Notes: generated by a model from the sequence alone, not told the origin. Counted from the stretch's first letter, positions 1 to 12,635 are shown. The stretch: 64,000 nt of DNA from Salvelinus alpinus (GCF_045679555.1 NC_092098.1:17249038-17313037), one strand, 5' to 3'. Numbers and translations: made by a program.

Positions 1-2697
1 CAAACAGTATATCAATCCCCTTTACGTCACTCCCCTTTAACACCTGTGATGAAGAACATCAGGTACAAATTCTTTATAGGAACACTCTGGATTTCTTTCA
101 TTGCTCATATCTCCACCATTGCCATTTGTTTTCAGACACAAAGATCTGAACATTGGGGCTGTATATACAATTATGAGAATTGAGATTCAATAATGAAATG
201 GTCTTTAAAAAGTAGGTACTTGTTAAGATTAAAAAAATGAGACAGCCTAATTCTCCCCATCATTTTCCTTTGACGCAAAATAGTTCCATTCTAGTTGTGC
301 ATCTACAAATAAATTAAAGTGACACAAAATAAAACAAAAACAGCTTATTAAACATACAAAGTTAATACATTACTTGCGTTAGATCAATTCAAAAGTAAAA
401 TTCAAAATTGCTCTACTAACTTAACGACGGACAGACTATAATATACCACCAAGCAGTTTTCATTAAAATGCAAGCTCACTGAAAGATTTTGCACATCATT
501 CGATTTTGAGCTGTGAAATTTTCCTTCAAAACATCTAAAAACGCACATTGCTTTCAGCTTCTTCCATGTCAGTGAAAGGAAGCAGCAAAGGAAGCTGTAA
601 AAAATGTTAAACAGCATTGCAAATGTAGATTTTTTTTTTTAAACAAAAACACATGGCACAAATTATTATTTTTTTTAAAGAAGAAAAGATCCAAATCACT
701 GTAAAAGCATACTTTTCACACAGGCACATGAACATGATACAAGGGTCTTGAAAAAAAGGGGGAAACTTGCATATAATTGGAAGAGCTCACTTTTACACAC
801 ACATCAAACAGCAGTCCTCCTATTCAGAACTCGGAGGACTGTGCGAGTATCCTTGAGGTGATTGCACGTCCTAAGGAGGATGAAAATACAGACAGAAATC
901 ACTTTCTCGATTTTCTTTCACCGCACAAAGCACAAACGCGCTCTCTTGTAGCAGAGTATTTCTCAAACCAACTCCTCTATTAAGAACCAGTTTTTGGTTT
1001 ACATCCTACTACACTATCGTTAAAGTAATATAGCTATATTATTTTCTTAAATACAAAAAATACCCATTTTACTTAAGTGCTTTAAAATATCTAAGGGGGA
1101 AAACTTTTGTGTTATTTCCCTAGAGATCAATGAGCCCTCTTAAGAATCAAATAAAAGGGGACATGTCTGGATCAAAACAATGAACATAATATGTACTTAG
1201 GACTGTTAGAGCACACCGACTCCAAAGAGATTGCATGCCCGCTTTCACAAAGAACCATACTTGTTCTCCCACTCAGGATAAAAAAATTAAATTAAAATTA
1301 AAAAAAGAGGTTAGGGTTATGAAAATGACAAACTTGTTTTGTTTTTTTACTCCGTGGTATGATCTGGTGTTTTCTATTCCAATATTTTGGGGAACCAAGT
1401 AAAGAAACATAAATCGACTGCATGAACATTCAGAGTACAAGTAATAAAAATTAAAAAAGATATACATTTAATTTTTTTGCCGTCAATGTCACCATTGCAA
1501 ACTATTCAAACTTGGTTGTCCATCGCAAAAACAATTCCCACTGCCGATCAAGACAAAATAAAACAGATCAATTTCGCCATTGTCCAGCATTAGCCAAATA
1601 AGATATTATTTTGCTCGATAAGAGTTTCCCCATCTGATAACACTTAGTAAAATACCACATCCAGAGGTCTATCCTTTGCTTTGAATTCCACAGCGAAGTA
1701 ACTTAAAAAAGGGCAATCTCACCACTTTTCAACCTAATTGTCATTATCTCCAGCACAATACCAGTGTCTACATATGTGAAAATGGTGCATTACTAAAAAG
1801 TTCTACCTGATAACAGCAATTTTTCAAATGCAATGAGATTCACAATGACATGGGGAGCAAGAAAATACCCTCCCTCTGGCTAGAAACTTGTTGCAGGTTT
1901 TGGAAAATCAGTTTCTTACTTTTAAAACCTACCCTGTGATGTCACAGAGAAGCATTTCTTTAGGACCTTTCTTCTAAACCACAGAAATGTGCGTTTTTCA
2001 TATGTAGACACTGGTATGGTGCGGAGATGATGAATGAGGTTGAAAAGTGGCAGAATTGCCCTTTAAGTGTATGTGTGAGACAGTTTTGTACACAGCAGGG
2101 GTATGTGTGACCTTCTTGTAGTTCCCTCTCAGTCTGCAAGAACAAGCCATGACGTGACCAGAAAACCCAAGAGAGGGCTGGACTAGGAAGCACAGACATA
2201 GATTCCTGCCATTGCATATAACCTGGACTGGGAACACAGAGAAGTGCTTCAGGTCATGAATGACAAAAGAATCAAGGACAGTAAGAGATCCCCTGTCCAA
2301 TAACAGGTGGAAAACGGTGCAAATCAGTGTGCTTAAAGTGAAATTGCCTAAACAGAGAACTTAAAAGGTTTGAAGCCTACATAACATGTATGACAGCTGC
2401 TTGCAAGCAATGTCAGTGTTTTCTGTAAGCTAAATATTTTGGTATTTTATCACAGCTCTGTAGTTTAGTATTAAATATGACTCCAATTCAATATTTGAGC
2501 AATTCAAATTTGAGCACAATATGAGGATCTTGTTCTGAACCATTTGGCAGAAAACAAAATTGTTCCAACTTTGTCATGGCTTTACCAATGCTACCTGAGT
2601 GACATTTTGTATTTATTCATTTATTTTTCTTAAAAAGAACAGCCCAACCAAAGCCATTCTTAAAAGAAGTTAGTATGCCATTATATAAATATATACA
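1..2697 (-). other. Downstream flank of nufip2, possible long 3'UTR
   Basis: AT-rich sequence with no convincing gene; its short open frames lack family motifs. NUFIP2 transcripts in vertebrates are known for a long 3'UTR, so part of this stretch could be 3'UTR of the minus-strand gene that stops at 5975. Two minus-strand AATAAA motifs lie at 2612-2617 and 2620-2625, about 3.4 kb beyond the stop. Whether they are used cannot be seen. A fold-back MITE lies inside. Confidence 0.35.
1703..2066. mobile_element. Fold-back MITE bounded by TTAA
   Basis: Two arms of about 75 bases (1703-1785 and 1993-2066) are near-perfect reverse complements at roughly 80 percent or more, separated by about 210 bases. 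The outer ends read TTAA then a run ending in GGGCAAT on one side and ATTGCCCTTTAA on the other. TTAA borders are typical of piggyBac-type non-autonomous elements; that class is inferred. It is non-coding. Confidence 0.6.
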
Positions 2698-4115
2698 CAG
2701 TACCAGTCAAATGTTTGAACACACCTACTCATTCATGGGTTTTTTATTTTCACTATTTTCTACATTGTAGAATAATAGTGAAGACATCAAAACTATGAAA
2801 TAGCACATGGAATCATGTAGTAACCAAAAAAGGGTTAAATCAATAGAGTTTAGATTTTTCAAAGTAGCCACCCTTTGCCTTGACAGCTTTGCACACTCTT
2901 GGCATTCTCTCAACCAGCTTCATGAGGTAGTCATCTGGAATGCATTTCAATTAACAGGTGTGCCTTAAGTTAATTTGTGGAATTTCTTTCCTTCTTAATG
3001 TGTTTGAGTCAATCAGTTGTGTTGTGACAAGGTAGGGGTGGTATACAGAATATGGTCTTTTACCAAACAGTGCTAAGTCCATATTAAGGCAAGAACAGCT
3101 CATTACTTTAAGACATGAAGGTCAGTCAATTCGGAAAATGTAAAGAACTTTGAAAGTTTCAAGTGCAGTCGCAAAAACCATCAAGCGCTGATGAAGAAAC
3201 TGGCTCTCATGAGTACCGCCACAGGAAAGAAAGACCCTGAGTTACCTCTGCTGCAAAGGATAAGTTCATTAGATTGCAGCCCAAATAAATGCGTCAAAGT
3301 TCAAGTAACATAATCATCTCCGCATCAACTGTTCAGAGGAGAATCAGGCCTTCATGGTCTAATTGCTGCAAACAAACCACTACTAAAGGACACCAATAAT
3401 AAGAGACTTACTTGGGCCAGGAAACACAAGCAATGGACATTAGACTGGTGGAAATCTGTCCTTTGGTCTGAGGAGTCTAAATTTAAGATTTCTGGTTCTA
3501 ACCGCTGTGTCTTTGTGAGATGCAGAGTAGGTGAACGGATGATCTCCGCATGTGTGATTCCCACCGTGAAGCATGGAGGTGTGATGGTGCTCTACTGGTG
3601 ACGCTGTCAGTGATTTATTTATAATTGAAGGCACACTTTACCAGCATGGCTACCACAGCAGCGATATGCCATCCCATCTGGGGGATCATTTGTTTTTCAA
3701 CAAGACAATGACCCAACACACCTCCAGGCTGTGTAATGGCTATTTGACCAAGAAGGAGAGTGATGGAGTGCTGGCCTCCACAATCACCCAACCTCAAGCC
3801 AATTGAGATGGTTTGTGATGAGTTGGACCGCAGAGTGAAGGAAAAGCAGCCAACAGGTGAAGCTGGTTGTGGGAATATCAGCATATGTGGGAACTCATTC
3901 AAGACTGTTCGAAAAGCATTCCAGGTGAAGCTGGTTGACAGAATGCCAAGAGTGTACAAAGCAGTCATCAAGGCAAAGAGTGGCTACTTTGTTTAACACT
4001 TTTTTGGTTATTTCATAGTTTTGGAGGTCTTCATTGTTATTCTACAATGCAGAAAATAGTAAAAATAAAGAAAAACCCTTGAACAAGTAGGTGTGTCCAA
4101 ACTTGACTGGTACTG
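2698..4115 (+). mobile_element. Tc1-like DNA transposon, degenerate
   Basis: The terminal inverted repeats begin near 2698 (CAGTACCAGTCAAATGTTTG) and end at 4115, where the right end is the reverse complement with only small differences. The right end is followed by TA, the Tc1 target duplication. The length of about 1.4 kb suits a full-size Tc1 element. The internal transposase is broken. It lies in the presumed 3'UTR or downstream flank of nufip2. Confidence 0.9.
3115..3996 (+). pseudogene. Tc1 transposase pseudogene
   Basis: The remnant starts at an ATG (MKVSQFG) and ends with KAKSGYFV and a TAA. The third catalytic block is visible as QSPNLKPIEMVCDELDRRVK near 3780-3840, where most relatives read [11 protein letters not shown]. 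Several frameshifts and stops separate the readable blocks. A short direct repeat (CAGGTGAAGCTGGTTG, near 3856 and 3922) adds further rearrangement. No functional product is expected. Confidence 0.85.
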
Positions 4116-4117
4116 TA

Positions 4118-5974
4118 TATCTGTAGTAATTGAAAGATTTTTAAAAAACGATGTTAAATAAAGTGCTATTAATCCACACAACCAAATAATTTATGCTAGA
4201 GAAAAGAAACTAATGTCCTTCCTTAGCGCAAAACCAAAAACCCAACAGAGGGAGATGGTAGTACCAATGACATCGTGGTTGTCCACTCATTGTATTGCCA
4301 AATTTGGCCTGCCTTGACATGTTTAGGCCTCTTGACACAGTCACTTTGATCAAAGACTACCTCGATGATACGGTATTATGAAACGTCATCACCACCAAAT
4401 CTCTATGCACAGTATAACAAAGAGCGGCTGGTCTGGGACATGAAATGATTACTATTGCGATTGTTTTCTGTCTAAAATTTGCTTGGTTATATTATACTGC
4501 GACTTCTCACATCTCATCCACACATGCAAGAAATACATTGTCATAAGAGAGAGATTAAAGACCAAATGCTGAAAGGGCAAATAGTATCATATGCTGAACA
4601 GGTTGGTCAGCAAATCAAAAGCAAATTGCTTGAGAAAGAAAATAGGAAATTTGCCATTTCTCCACATGGTGTCAGCAAATATAGCTTAGACAGGCCTAAT
4701 GAATTAGACATTTTGAACCTCCTTACTGATGAAATAAACAACATTTTTTTATTTTTTTGAAATATCACTTACATAGATAGCCCTTGCTCCACAATGTCAC
4801 TTCCGAATCTTCCCGAAAACTCCCACAATCAAGTGAAAAGCTCAAGAGAACCTACAACTAAAATTAAGGAACAGCCTACATTAATCGTAATCTGAAATTA
4901 ATGAAATTTGTAGACTGAAAACAGCAAGTGTTAAGAAATAAAAGTACAAATAAAGCTAAACTCAGATATAGACAATTAATGCCAAAACTTTTTTACTGAT
5001 TAGCACGGCTACCAAAAACTGACAACCGAACCACGAGATTATGACATGGCTTTAGTTTCATTCTGATTTGACACGTCTCTATCTGTGCTCTGGGAGTTTG
5101 TTGCTACTGTAGATCACATCTGAAATCGCTAAACCATACAAAACAGAGTAAAATAGTTGTCAAAACTGATACCAAGCAGTCAGGTCTTTGCTGGGCATAG
5201 TTATTTCACTAAAGTAATTAAGACAAATGCGTTCCCTCAACATATATATTTCTCATTTAACCTGCAGCCTAACAGGACTATCAATACTACCAGCCTTCTC
5301 ATAATCTTCACATTTTGTAAATTTCAAGGCGTTCTTAGAATTGAGTTAATTTTCTTTTAAAATGTATTCAAATGTGCACATATACTGATGTGTATGCATA
5401 AATCATAACACATACACAAATGTACATATATTGGACTAATTTGAATGCATGAGGAAATAAAACGATTGAGGCATCCTACTGTCATACAGTCACCACAGTT
5501 CAATGGGCAAGAGGATAAAGGCTCGGGAGGTGCAGTTTGCACCTTCCTCAGTCTTATGTCCCCAACACCCAGAGGAAGGAGCTATGAGACCAACATCTAT
5601 TACAGCAGAAAGTGTCACAAGTGTCCATTCACATGGGAGAGGCACCCAAAATTTCTTTCAAGTGTTTGAGTCTTTGTGTAGTCCAGAGCGTCAGCCAAAG
5701 CTCTTGCGCTCAACTTAATGCCAATAATTGGATTAATATTTCCTCATATTACACCTTCCCTTGTCATCTTCCTCTTCTCTGACGCACCCCCCAAAAACGA
5801 ATCCCATTATCCCATTCTGTATTCCAATAAATGTATGTCACAGGACACACATCTTTCTGTCCCAATATCACAGTTGACTCAATTTTGTTTTCCAAAGGGA
5901 TCATAACCGCCAAAGAAGACATCTGCAGCACCCAGGTAGGGAGAAGGTACATGTAATTGTTGACATGCACTACC
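4118..5974 (-). other. nufip2 3' flank, no separate gene
   Basis: This stretch directly follows the nufip2 stop in the sense of transcription and probably begins the 3'UTR. I see no second gene, RNA gene or mobile element. The longest open frames are under 95 codons and have no recognisable domain. Confidence 0.4.
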
Positions 5975-8900
5975 TCACTGATCAGGTCCATCCTTGGTCT
6001 TGTCATAACAGACTACTCTTTTTGGATCTGGGGGGGAGAAGGACAGAAATTGAGTGTGTAGGCCCTGGGGAACTTAGTTAACGCATAATGCATGTTATTC
6101 AAACTTCAGCTGTATACCTTTGAACATCAAATAGAAAACCCAACTTCACATCTTTAAAAATACACTACACAGAAAAGAGACCTTTTACTTTACCTTGTTT
6201 TTGCAAATTGAAAACATATTCCATTTCTGTAGAGAAAAAAAAAAACGGATTATCATCTCCAGATGCATAAGACAATTTTATTATTAGACACATTGTCTTT
6301 AATGTGAAGCTAATGGATTTAAAGCTTTTGGTGCAAGTGAAATAGTAGGTTAACGCTACTAATGTGTAATACATATTAGATTAAATGGGGCCGATTTCAA
6401 GTTTTCATAATCTGTAACTGGCATTTTTGGACTCCGATTATGGCCGATTACATTGCATTCCACGAGGAAACTCCGTGGCAGGCTGCCCACCTGTTATGCG
6501 AGTGCAGCAAGGAGCCAAGGTAAGTTGCTAGCTAGCATTAAAAACTTATCTTGTAAAAAAATAATCACTCTTCACATAATCACTATTTAGCTACACATTG
6601 TTGATGATATTACTAGGTTACCTAGCTTGTCCTGCGTTGCATATAATCAATGCGGTGCATGTTAATTTATCATCGAGTCACAGCCTACTTCGCCAAACGG
6701 GGGATGATTTAACAAACTCGCATTCACGAAAAAAGCACAATCGTTGCACGAATGTACCTAACCATAAACATCAATGCCCTTCTTAAAATCAATACACAGA
6801 AGTATTTTTTTAAACCTGCATATTTAGTTAAAAGAAATTCATGTTAGCAGGCCATATCAACTAGGGAAATTGTGTCACTTCTCTTGCGTTCATTGCACGC
6901 GGAGTCAGGATATGTGCAACAGTTTGGGCCGTCTGGCTCGTTGCGAACTAATTTGCCAGAATTACGGTTTGGTTCCGTATTTCACTGAAAGAATAAACGT
7001 TTTGTTTTCGAAATTATAGTTTCCAGATTTGACCATATTAATGACCAAAGGCTCGTATTTCTGTGTTTATTATAATTAAGTCTATGATTTGGTAGAGCAG
7101 TCTGACTGAGCGGTGGTAGGCGGCAGCAGGCTCGTAAGCATTCATTCAAACTTTACTGCTTTTGCGAGCAGCTCTTAGCAATGCTTGAGACTAGAGGTCG
7201 ACCGACTATGATTTTTCAACGCCGATACCGATTATTGGAGGACCAAAGAAAGCCGATACCGATTCATCGGCCGATTTTTAAAAATGTATTTGTAATAATG
7301 ACAATTACAACAATACTGAATGTACACTTATTTTAACTTAATATAATACATCAATAATCAATTTAGCCTCAAATAAATAATGAAACATGTTCAATTTGGT
7401 TTAAATATTGCAAAAACAAAGCATTGGAAAAGAAAGTAAAAGTGCAATATGTGCCATGTAAGAAAGCTAACGTTTAAGTTCCTTGCTCAGAACATGAGAA
7501 CATATGAAAGCTGGTGGTTCCTTTTAACATGAGTCTTCGATATTCCCAGGTAAGAAGTTTTAGGTTGTAGTTATTATAGGAATTATAGGACTATTTCTCT
7601 CTATATGATTTGTATTTCATATACCTTTGACTATTGAATGTTCTTATAGGCACTTTAGTATTGCCAGTGTAACAGTATAGCTTCCGTCCCTCTCCTCGCT
7701 CCTACCTGGGCTCGAACCAGGAACACATCGACAACAGCCACCCTCGAAGCAGCGTTACCCATGCAGAGCAAAGGGAACAACTACTCCAAGTCTCAGAGCG
7801 AGTGACATTTGAAACGATATTAGCGTGCACCCCGCTAACTAGCTAGCCATTTCACATCGGTTACACCAGCCTAATCTCGGGAGTTGATAGGCTTGAAGTC
7901 ATACACAGCGCAATGCTTGAAGCCCAGCGACGAGCTGCTGGCAAAACGCACAAAAGTGCTGTTTGAATGAATGCTTACGAGCGTGCTGGTGCCTACCACC
8001 GCTCAGACTGCTCTATCAAATCAAACTTAATTATAACACACAGAAATACGAGCCTTAGGTCATTAATATGGTCGAAACCAGAAACTATCATCTCGAAAAC
8101 CAAACGTTTATTCTTTCAGTGAAATACGGAACCGTTACGTATTTTATCTAACGGGTGGCATCCATAAGTCTAAATATTCCTGTTACATTGCACAACCTTC
8201 AATGTTATGTCATAATTATGTCAAATACTGGCAAATTAGTTCGCAATGAGCCAGGCGGCCCAAACTGTTGCATATACCCTGACTCTGCATGCAATGAATG
8301 CAAGAGAAGTGACACAATTTCACCTGGTTAATATTGCCTGCTAACCTGGATTTCTTTCAGCTAAATATGCAGGTTTAAAAATATATACTTGTGTATTGAT
8401 TTTAAAAAAGGCATTGATGTTTATCGTTAGGTACACATTGGAGCAACGACAGTCCTTTTTTGCGAATGCCACCGCATCGATTACATGCAACGCAGGACAC
8501 GCTAGATAAACTAGTAATATCATCAACCATGTGTAGTTAACTAGTGATTATGATTGATTGATTGATTGTTTTTTATAAGATAAGTTTAATGCTAGCTAGC
8601 AACTTACCTTGGCTTCTTACTGCATTCGCGTAACAGGCAGTCTCCTCATGAGGCAGGTGGTTAGAGCGTTGGATTAGTTAACCGTAAGGTTACAAGATTG
8701 AATCCCTGAGCTGACAAGGTAAAGATCTGTTGTCCTGCCCCTGAACAAGGCAGTAAACCCACCGTTCCTAGGCCGTCATTGAAAATAAGAATGTGTTCTT
8801 AACTGACTTGCCTAGTTAAATAAAAAGGTGTTAAAAAATATATTTAAATTTGGCCAAATCGGTCCAAAAATACAGATTTCCGATTGTTATGAAAACTTGA

Positions 8901-11900
8901 AATCGGCCCTAAATAATCGGCCATTCCGATTAATCGGCCGACCTCTACTTGAGACACAGCGCTGTTTATGACTAAACTAAAGTGCCTATTAGAACATCCA
9001 ATAGTCAAAGGTATATGAAATACAAATGGTAGAGAGAGAAATGGTCGACGAGTCATAATTCCTATAATAACTACAACCTAAAACTTAACTGGGAATATTG
9101 AAGAAATGGGAATATTGAACCACCAGCTTCATATGTTCTCATGTTCTGAGCAAGGAACTTAAACTTTATCCTTTTTACATGGCACATGGCACATGTTGCA
9201 CTTTCACTTTCTTCTCCAACACTGCATTTTTGCATTATTTAAACCAAATTGAGCATGTTTCATTATTTATTTGAGACTAAATAGATTTTATTCATGTATT
9301 ATAAAGTGTTCATTCAGTATTGTTGTAATAGTCATTATTACAAATATATATATACAAAATATTTAGGCCGATTAATCGGTATCGGCTTTTTTTGGTCCTC
9401 CAATAAATCGCTATCGGTGTTAAAATCATAAATCGGTCGACCTCTAATATGTTCATAGAATTGATAAAGCAGGGGAAGAGGAGTTACCTTTAGTGTGATA
9501 AGTAACAGCAGCTTTCAGATCAAACGACCCCCAGCTACCTCTGTCCAGGCTCTTAGAATGGGGCGGCTCTTTAGACAGACCCAACACCAGGTTGGTCAGG
9601 GGGGCCTGGGCAGGCACAGCACTAATGTCTTTACAAGAGGCCAGAAAAACTGCACCTGGACTCTTAGTCTCACCCTTTGTCTTGTCCTGTCTAGACAGCT
9701 GAGCCTTTTCCCCATCCTCACCCTTCACTGTAGCAGGTGGGCAAGCTGGGGCACTAGTCCTTTTCTCTGAGTCTTGAGCCAAAGTGAGAGGCAAAGGCTC
9801 TGGGATTGATAGATTAGAGTCAAGGCCTGGCTTGGCAGCAGGGCATTGCTCCCCTTGAAATGTTACCACTGCAGCCTTGCCCTCCACGGCAGCCACCGGC
9901 CCGCTTCCTCCTTCTGGCCCCACGTTTGGCTCATTGATGAAAGACAGCCCCCACTGATTCTGGAAAATGTCCCCCAAGGCTTTCTGATTTGTCTGAGCAG
10001 CCTGGGTGTCCAATTGGCGAGCACTAGGGAGCACAGGTTGCATATTTAAAGGGTTTAGGGGGTAAATGAAAAGAGTACACTTTCTCAGATCTACAGCTGC
10101 AGGGTTGGTTAAAGAGTTATAGTCATTGTCCAAAGTGGATGCTACGTTCTCCCCACATGGGAGAGAGGGGGCTGGCGGAATACTACTAGCAGCGGGAGTG
10201 AAGAAGGTACCAACAGACGGGCAACTATTTCCATCTCCAGAAACGGGGCCATTAGTAAAGCTAGCTGAGATGATGGTTTTCATAGCAGACATGGGGACCT
10301 GTGAGAGTCTACCAGGCACCTGAGGAGGCTGCACCTCTCCTCCAGCCTGGGCTGCTTTGTTGAGGTTCTCCTTAACTTTACTTGCATAACTAATCTTGGG
10401 CACTATTTTAGCACTACTGTTGTCCACAGGAAATACTGGAGGGGGCTTGAATAAAGTCCAAGAGTCCTCTTTTGAAGAGGAGGAGAGCTTGGATTTAGGC
10501 CTATTCTCAAACTTTTTACCAAAGGCACCTGCAGCAGTCTTACTGTCTGAGTTTTTCTTCTGCAGTTCACCCATAGCCACCTCTGGAGCATCCATCCGCT
10601 TGACTGCTGTCTGGGCGTCTGCTTTATGGACAACTCGCGAGCTCACCAATTTCTCTGTTGGTTCAAGTCCAGAAACCTCTGGCTCCTGTGTGGCATTGCC
10701 CTGCTGCATGACTCTCTCCCTTTCTCTTGTCACATGCTCTGTGTTCTTGATGCTGTTGCGTCTGGTCTTGCGTTTCTTAGGAGTAGTATATCCACCTTCT
10801 GAGCCACTGCCATCATTATCAGGGGGTGTCTTGCTGGAGTAACCATTTGTAATATGAGCAGAGTTTACCACCCCATTCAGAAACAAAGCAGATTCCTTTT
10901 TGTCCAAAAACTTTCCCTCATAGTGATTAGTGAAATCCAGGGCCTTGTCATTTATGTGGTCCATATTCTTCTTGTGAACAAGACCCTCTTTGCTGCCCAC
11001 TTTTGAAAGAGTGGTAAAAACATTTCGTGTTGACTTCTGTTTTACGTTAGCATTTATCAAATGTCTGTTACCATTGCTGTTGGTGGGAAGAGGAATACCA
11101 ACAAAATCCTTTGCAGACAGAATCTTCTCCCCCGCCACCTCCCCGGTGTTTATTTTTCCATTGCCTGTAAAAGAAAACAAAAGAAAGTTAGTTGCACTGC
11201 CAATAATACTTTTTTAGACTATAAAGTCCAAGCAAAGTCCATAATTCCCTACCACCTCACTCTCCAAATATATCAAAAGGGACTAACATACCTAATCTGT
11301 CTACAAAAATGCAAGCTCGCAGCTCCTTTTACAGGAAACATGGCAAGGCCTTTATAAGATGCTGTATCATGACTATTTAGACTGAATAGGTCAGCTGGCA
11401 GCAAACAACCACACACCAGTGCCAGATCAGATTCCCTTGAACATAGTAGTCCCATAGCCTACTTGTGACTAGATACCATACATAAATCACTGAAGAAAAA
11501 TGTGTGCTGTAGGTAGAAATTACCATTACATTGTCCTATAACGTTTGATAAGGGGAAGGTGGTTGACAATGTAACTAGGCTTGACTTTGCTAGCTAATAC
11601 TAAAATACGTTCCATACTAGCATCTAAAGACAACATTTTAAACTAGATGAAAGATTGTCATTTCGCCTAAAATACCTGTATAAAATATGGATTAACAAAT
11701 AACATCTTAATGTTATATTCAGAATAACTAAAATTGTGTTAAATGGTGTTCTATTTTCTTGTCTGAACTGAAGCCAAGGAATGTAACATTTTGTTTTATG
11801 CATGCCATCAAGTGTGAACTTATCGAAAGAAACTGGCTACAATTACATTTCAAGTTACGTACTTAGTTAGCTAAAACAAGCAGAAATTGGTTCTGAATTG

Positions 11901-12003
11901 TTTATTAAAATAAAAATCCCATGAATCAGCCTGCTTGCTAGCAAGAAAATGCTATGTCGTCAAATCACCTACCCAGGCTAACATGTTTGCGTGGCTTCAT
12001 CAT
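5975..12003 (-). CDS. nufip2: NUFIP2 (82-FIP), FMRP-interacting RNA-binding protein
   Basis: Four coding exons on the minus strand: 12003-11973, 11164-9488, 6226-6194 and 6027-5975. All junctions are GT-AG and phases fit, giving 597 residues. Exon 1 reads MMKPRKHVSL; an in-frame TAA with no ATG between lies upstream, which fixes the start. Blocks shared with human NUFIP2 from memory: DNDGSGSEGGYTTPKKRK with a basic NLS near 140-146; SWTLFKPPPVFPVDNSSAK and SYASKVKENLNK near 245-279; LGDIFQNQWGLSFINEP near 406-421; WGSFDLKAAVTYHTK before the micro-exon EMEYVFNLQKQ; and a tail ending DGPDQ. NUFIP2 binds RNA and FMRP and is found in nucleus, polysomes and stress granules. The fish protein lacks the long His/Gln-rich N-terminus of mammals. 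Intron 2 carries nested hAT elements. No breaks were seen. Confidence 0.95.
7192..8947 (-). mobile_element. hAT-type non-autonomous element, inner nested copy
   Basis: It starts TAGAGGTCGACCGACTATG and ends CGGCCGACCTCTA, and is flanked by a perfect 8-base duplication CTTGAGAC (7184-7191 and 8948-8955). An 8-base target duplication is the mark of hAT transposons. Compared with the copies at 36950 and 55414 it runs in reverse. It carries an internal SINE at 8650-8836. No transposase frame is seen, so it is non-autonomous. Confidence 0.85.
8650..8836 (+). mobile_element. tRNA-headed SINE (HpaI-like) inside the hAT element
   Basis: The head resembles a tRNA (GGTGGTTAGAGCGTTGGA, then a B-box-like GATTGAATCCC). 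The tail reads AATAAGAATGTGTTCTTAACTGACTTGCCTAGTTAAATAAA, shared in this window with the L2-type LINE tail. The head-plus-tail layout is that of salmonid HpaI/SmaI-type SINEs (family name from memory). The same insertion occurs in the hAT copies at 36950 and 55414. Confidence 0.8.
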
Positions 12004-12455
12004 GGTTAAATAAACGCAACAGGCCCGACCCAGCCGAACCTGCTTGTAAGTGTAAAATGTCTGGCACGAACCAGCTACTTAATCCCCGAAAAGTCTCAAA
12101 AGTTAGTTAGTTAGCCATCTTGCTTTTGCAGACCTGTCTGCAGCCAGGTGGTAGTAAACAAAATAAAATTGAAACTTGTTTTATGGACAAATCTCACTCT
12201 CGTTGCTAGGATTAACTAGCTAGCTCGTTAGCTTTCTATCTCGCATTTTCTAACATGGCCGACGGGAAATGGCAACTCAGAACATTCCAGTGGAGCCGGC
12301 TTGTTTTTGTTAGCAAAATATTTCACGGAATTCCGACCAAATTTGCATGAGTTTTTTGACAGAGTCAATGTATGCACGTGACAAAATAATTGAACTACAA
12401 AATGACTAATTAGTAGCACAGGTGAATTTTGTCAGGGAGTAGCATAAATGTAGAA
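12004..12455. promoter_or_regulatory. Head-to-head 5' region of nufip2 and a possible plus-strand exon
   Basis: This region holds the 5'UTR and presumed promoter of nufip2. I see no TATA box at a useful distance. A plus-strand open exon with a good splice donor begins at 12456, so the region could be a bidirectional promoter. This is inference from position only. Confidence 0.3.
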
Positions 12456-12635
12456 ATGGGTGGCGAAACCGGCGCACAAGGTCAATCCGCATCTGTCAAA
12501 CCATCAGCTGTCACGCGACGTTTAACGAACCCATCCAGCAATATGCAGCGCTTGACCCAGCTAACTAATGAGCTAAATATGTTTTTTTTAACAGCTTGCA
12601 ACCACTCTGCTATGAGTCACGCAAGCTACATCGAC
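12456..12635 (+). CDS. Possible first coding exon of an unrecognised gene
   Basis: I do not recognise it. ATG at 12456 has a favourable context (AAATGGG), and sixty codons run open to the strong splice donor GAC|GTAAGT at 12636. The translation (MGGETGAQGQSASVKPS...; later NMQRLTQLTNELN) has a polar N-terminal half and a short possibly helical stretch. It lies head-to-head with nufip2, about 450 bases from its start. No following exon was identified, so it may be a chance frame in a promoter-proximal region. Confidence 0.2.

Larger units (their letters stand above)
6377..9446 (+). mobile_element. hAT-type element, outer copy, split by a second copy
   Basis: Outer pieces 6377-7191 and 8956-9446 match the element at 55414-57245 in order. 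The right end keeps the terminal repeat (AATCGGTCGACCTCTA). The left end is eroded: TAGATTAAATGGGGCCG stands where intact copies have TAGAGGTCGACCGATTA and about 40 further bases. It is split at 7191/8956 by the inner copy. It lacks the SINE present in the other copies: at about 6446 it reads straight from GGCCGATT into ACATTGCATTCCACG. It lies wholly in nufip2 intron 2. Confidence 0.8.

Noticed and set aside
10396-10842. 148-codon plus-strand open frame
   Set aside because: It lies antisense to the large nufip2 exon, whose minus-strand frame carries clear NUFIP2 motifs; the plus frame has none.
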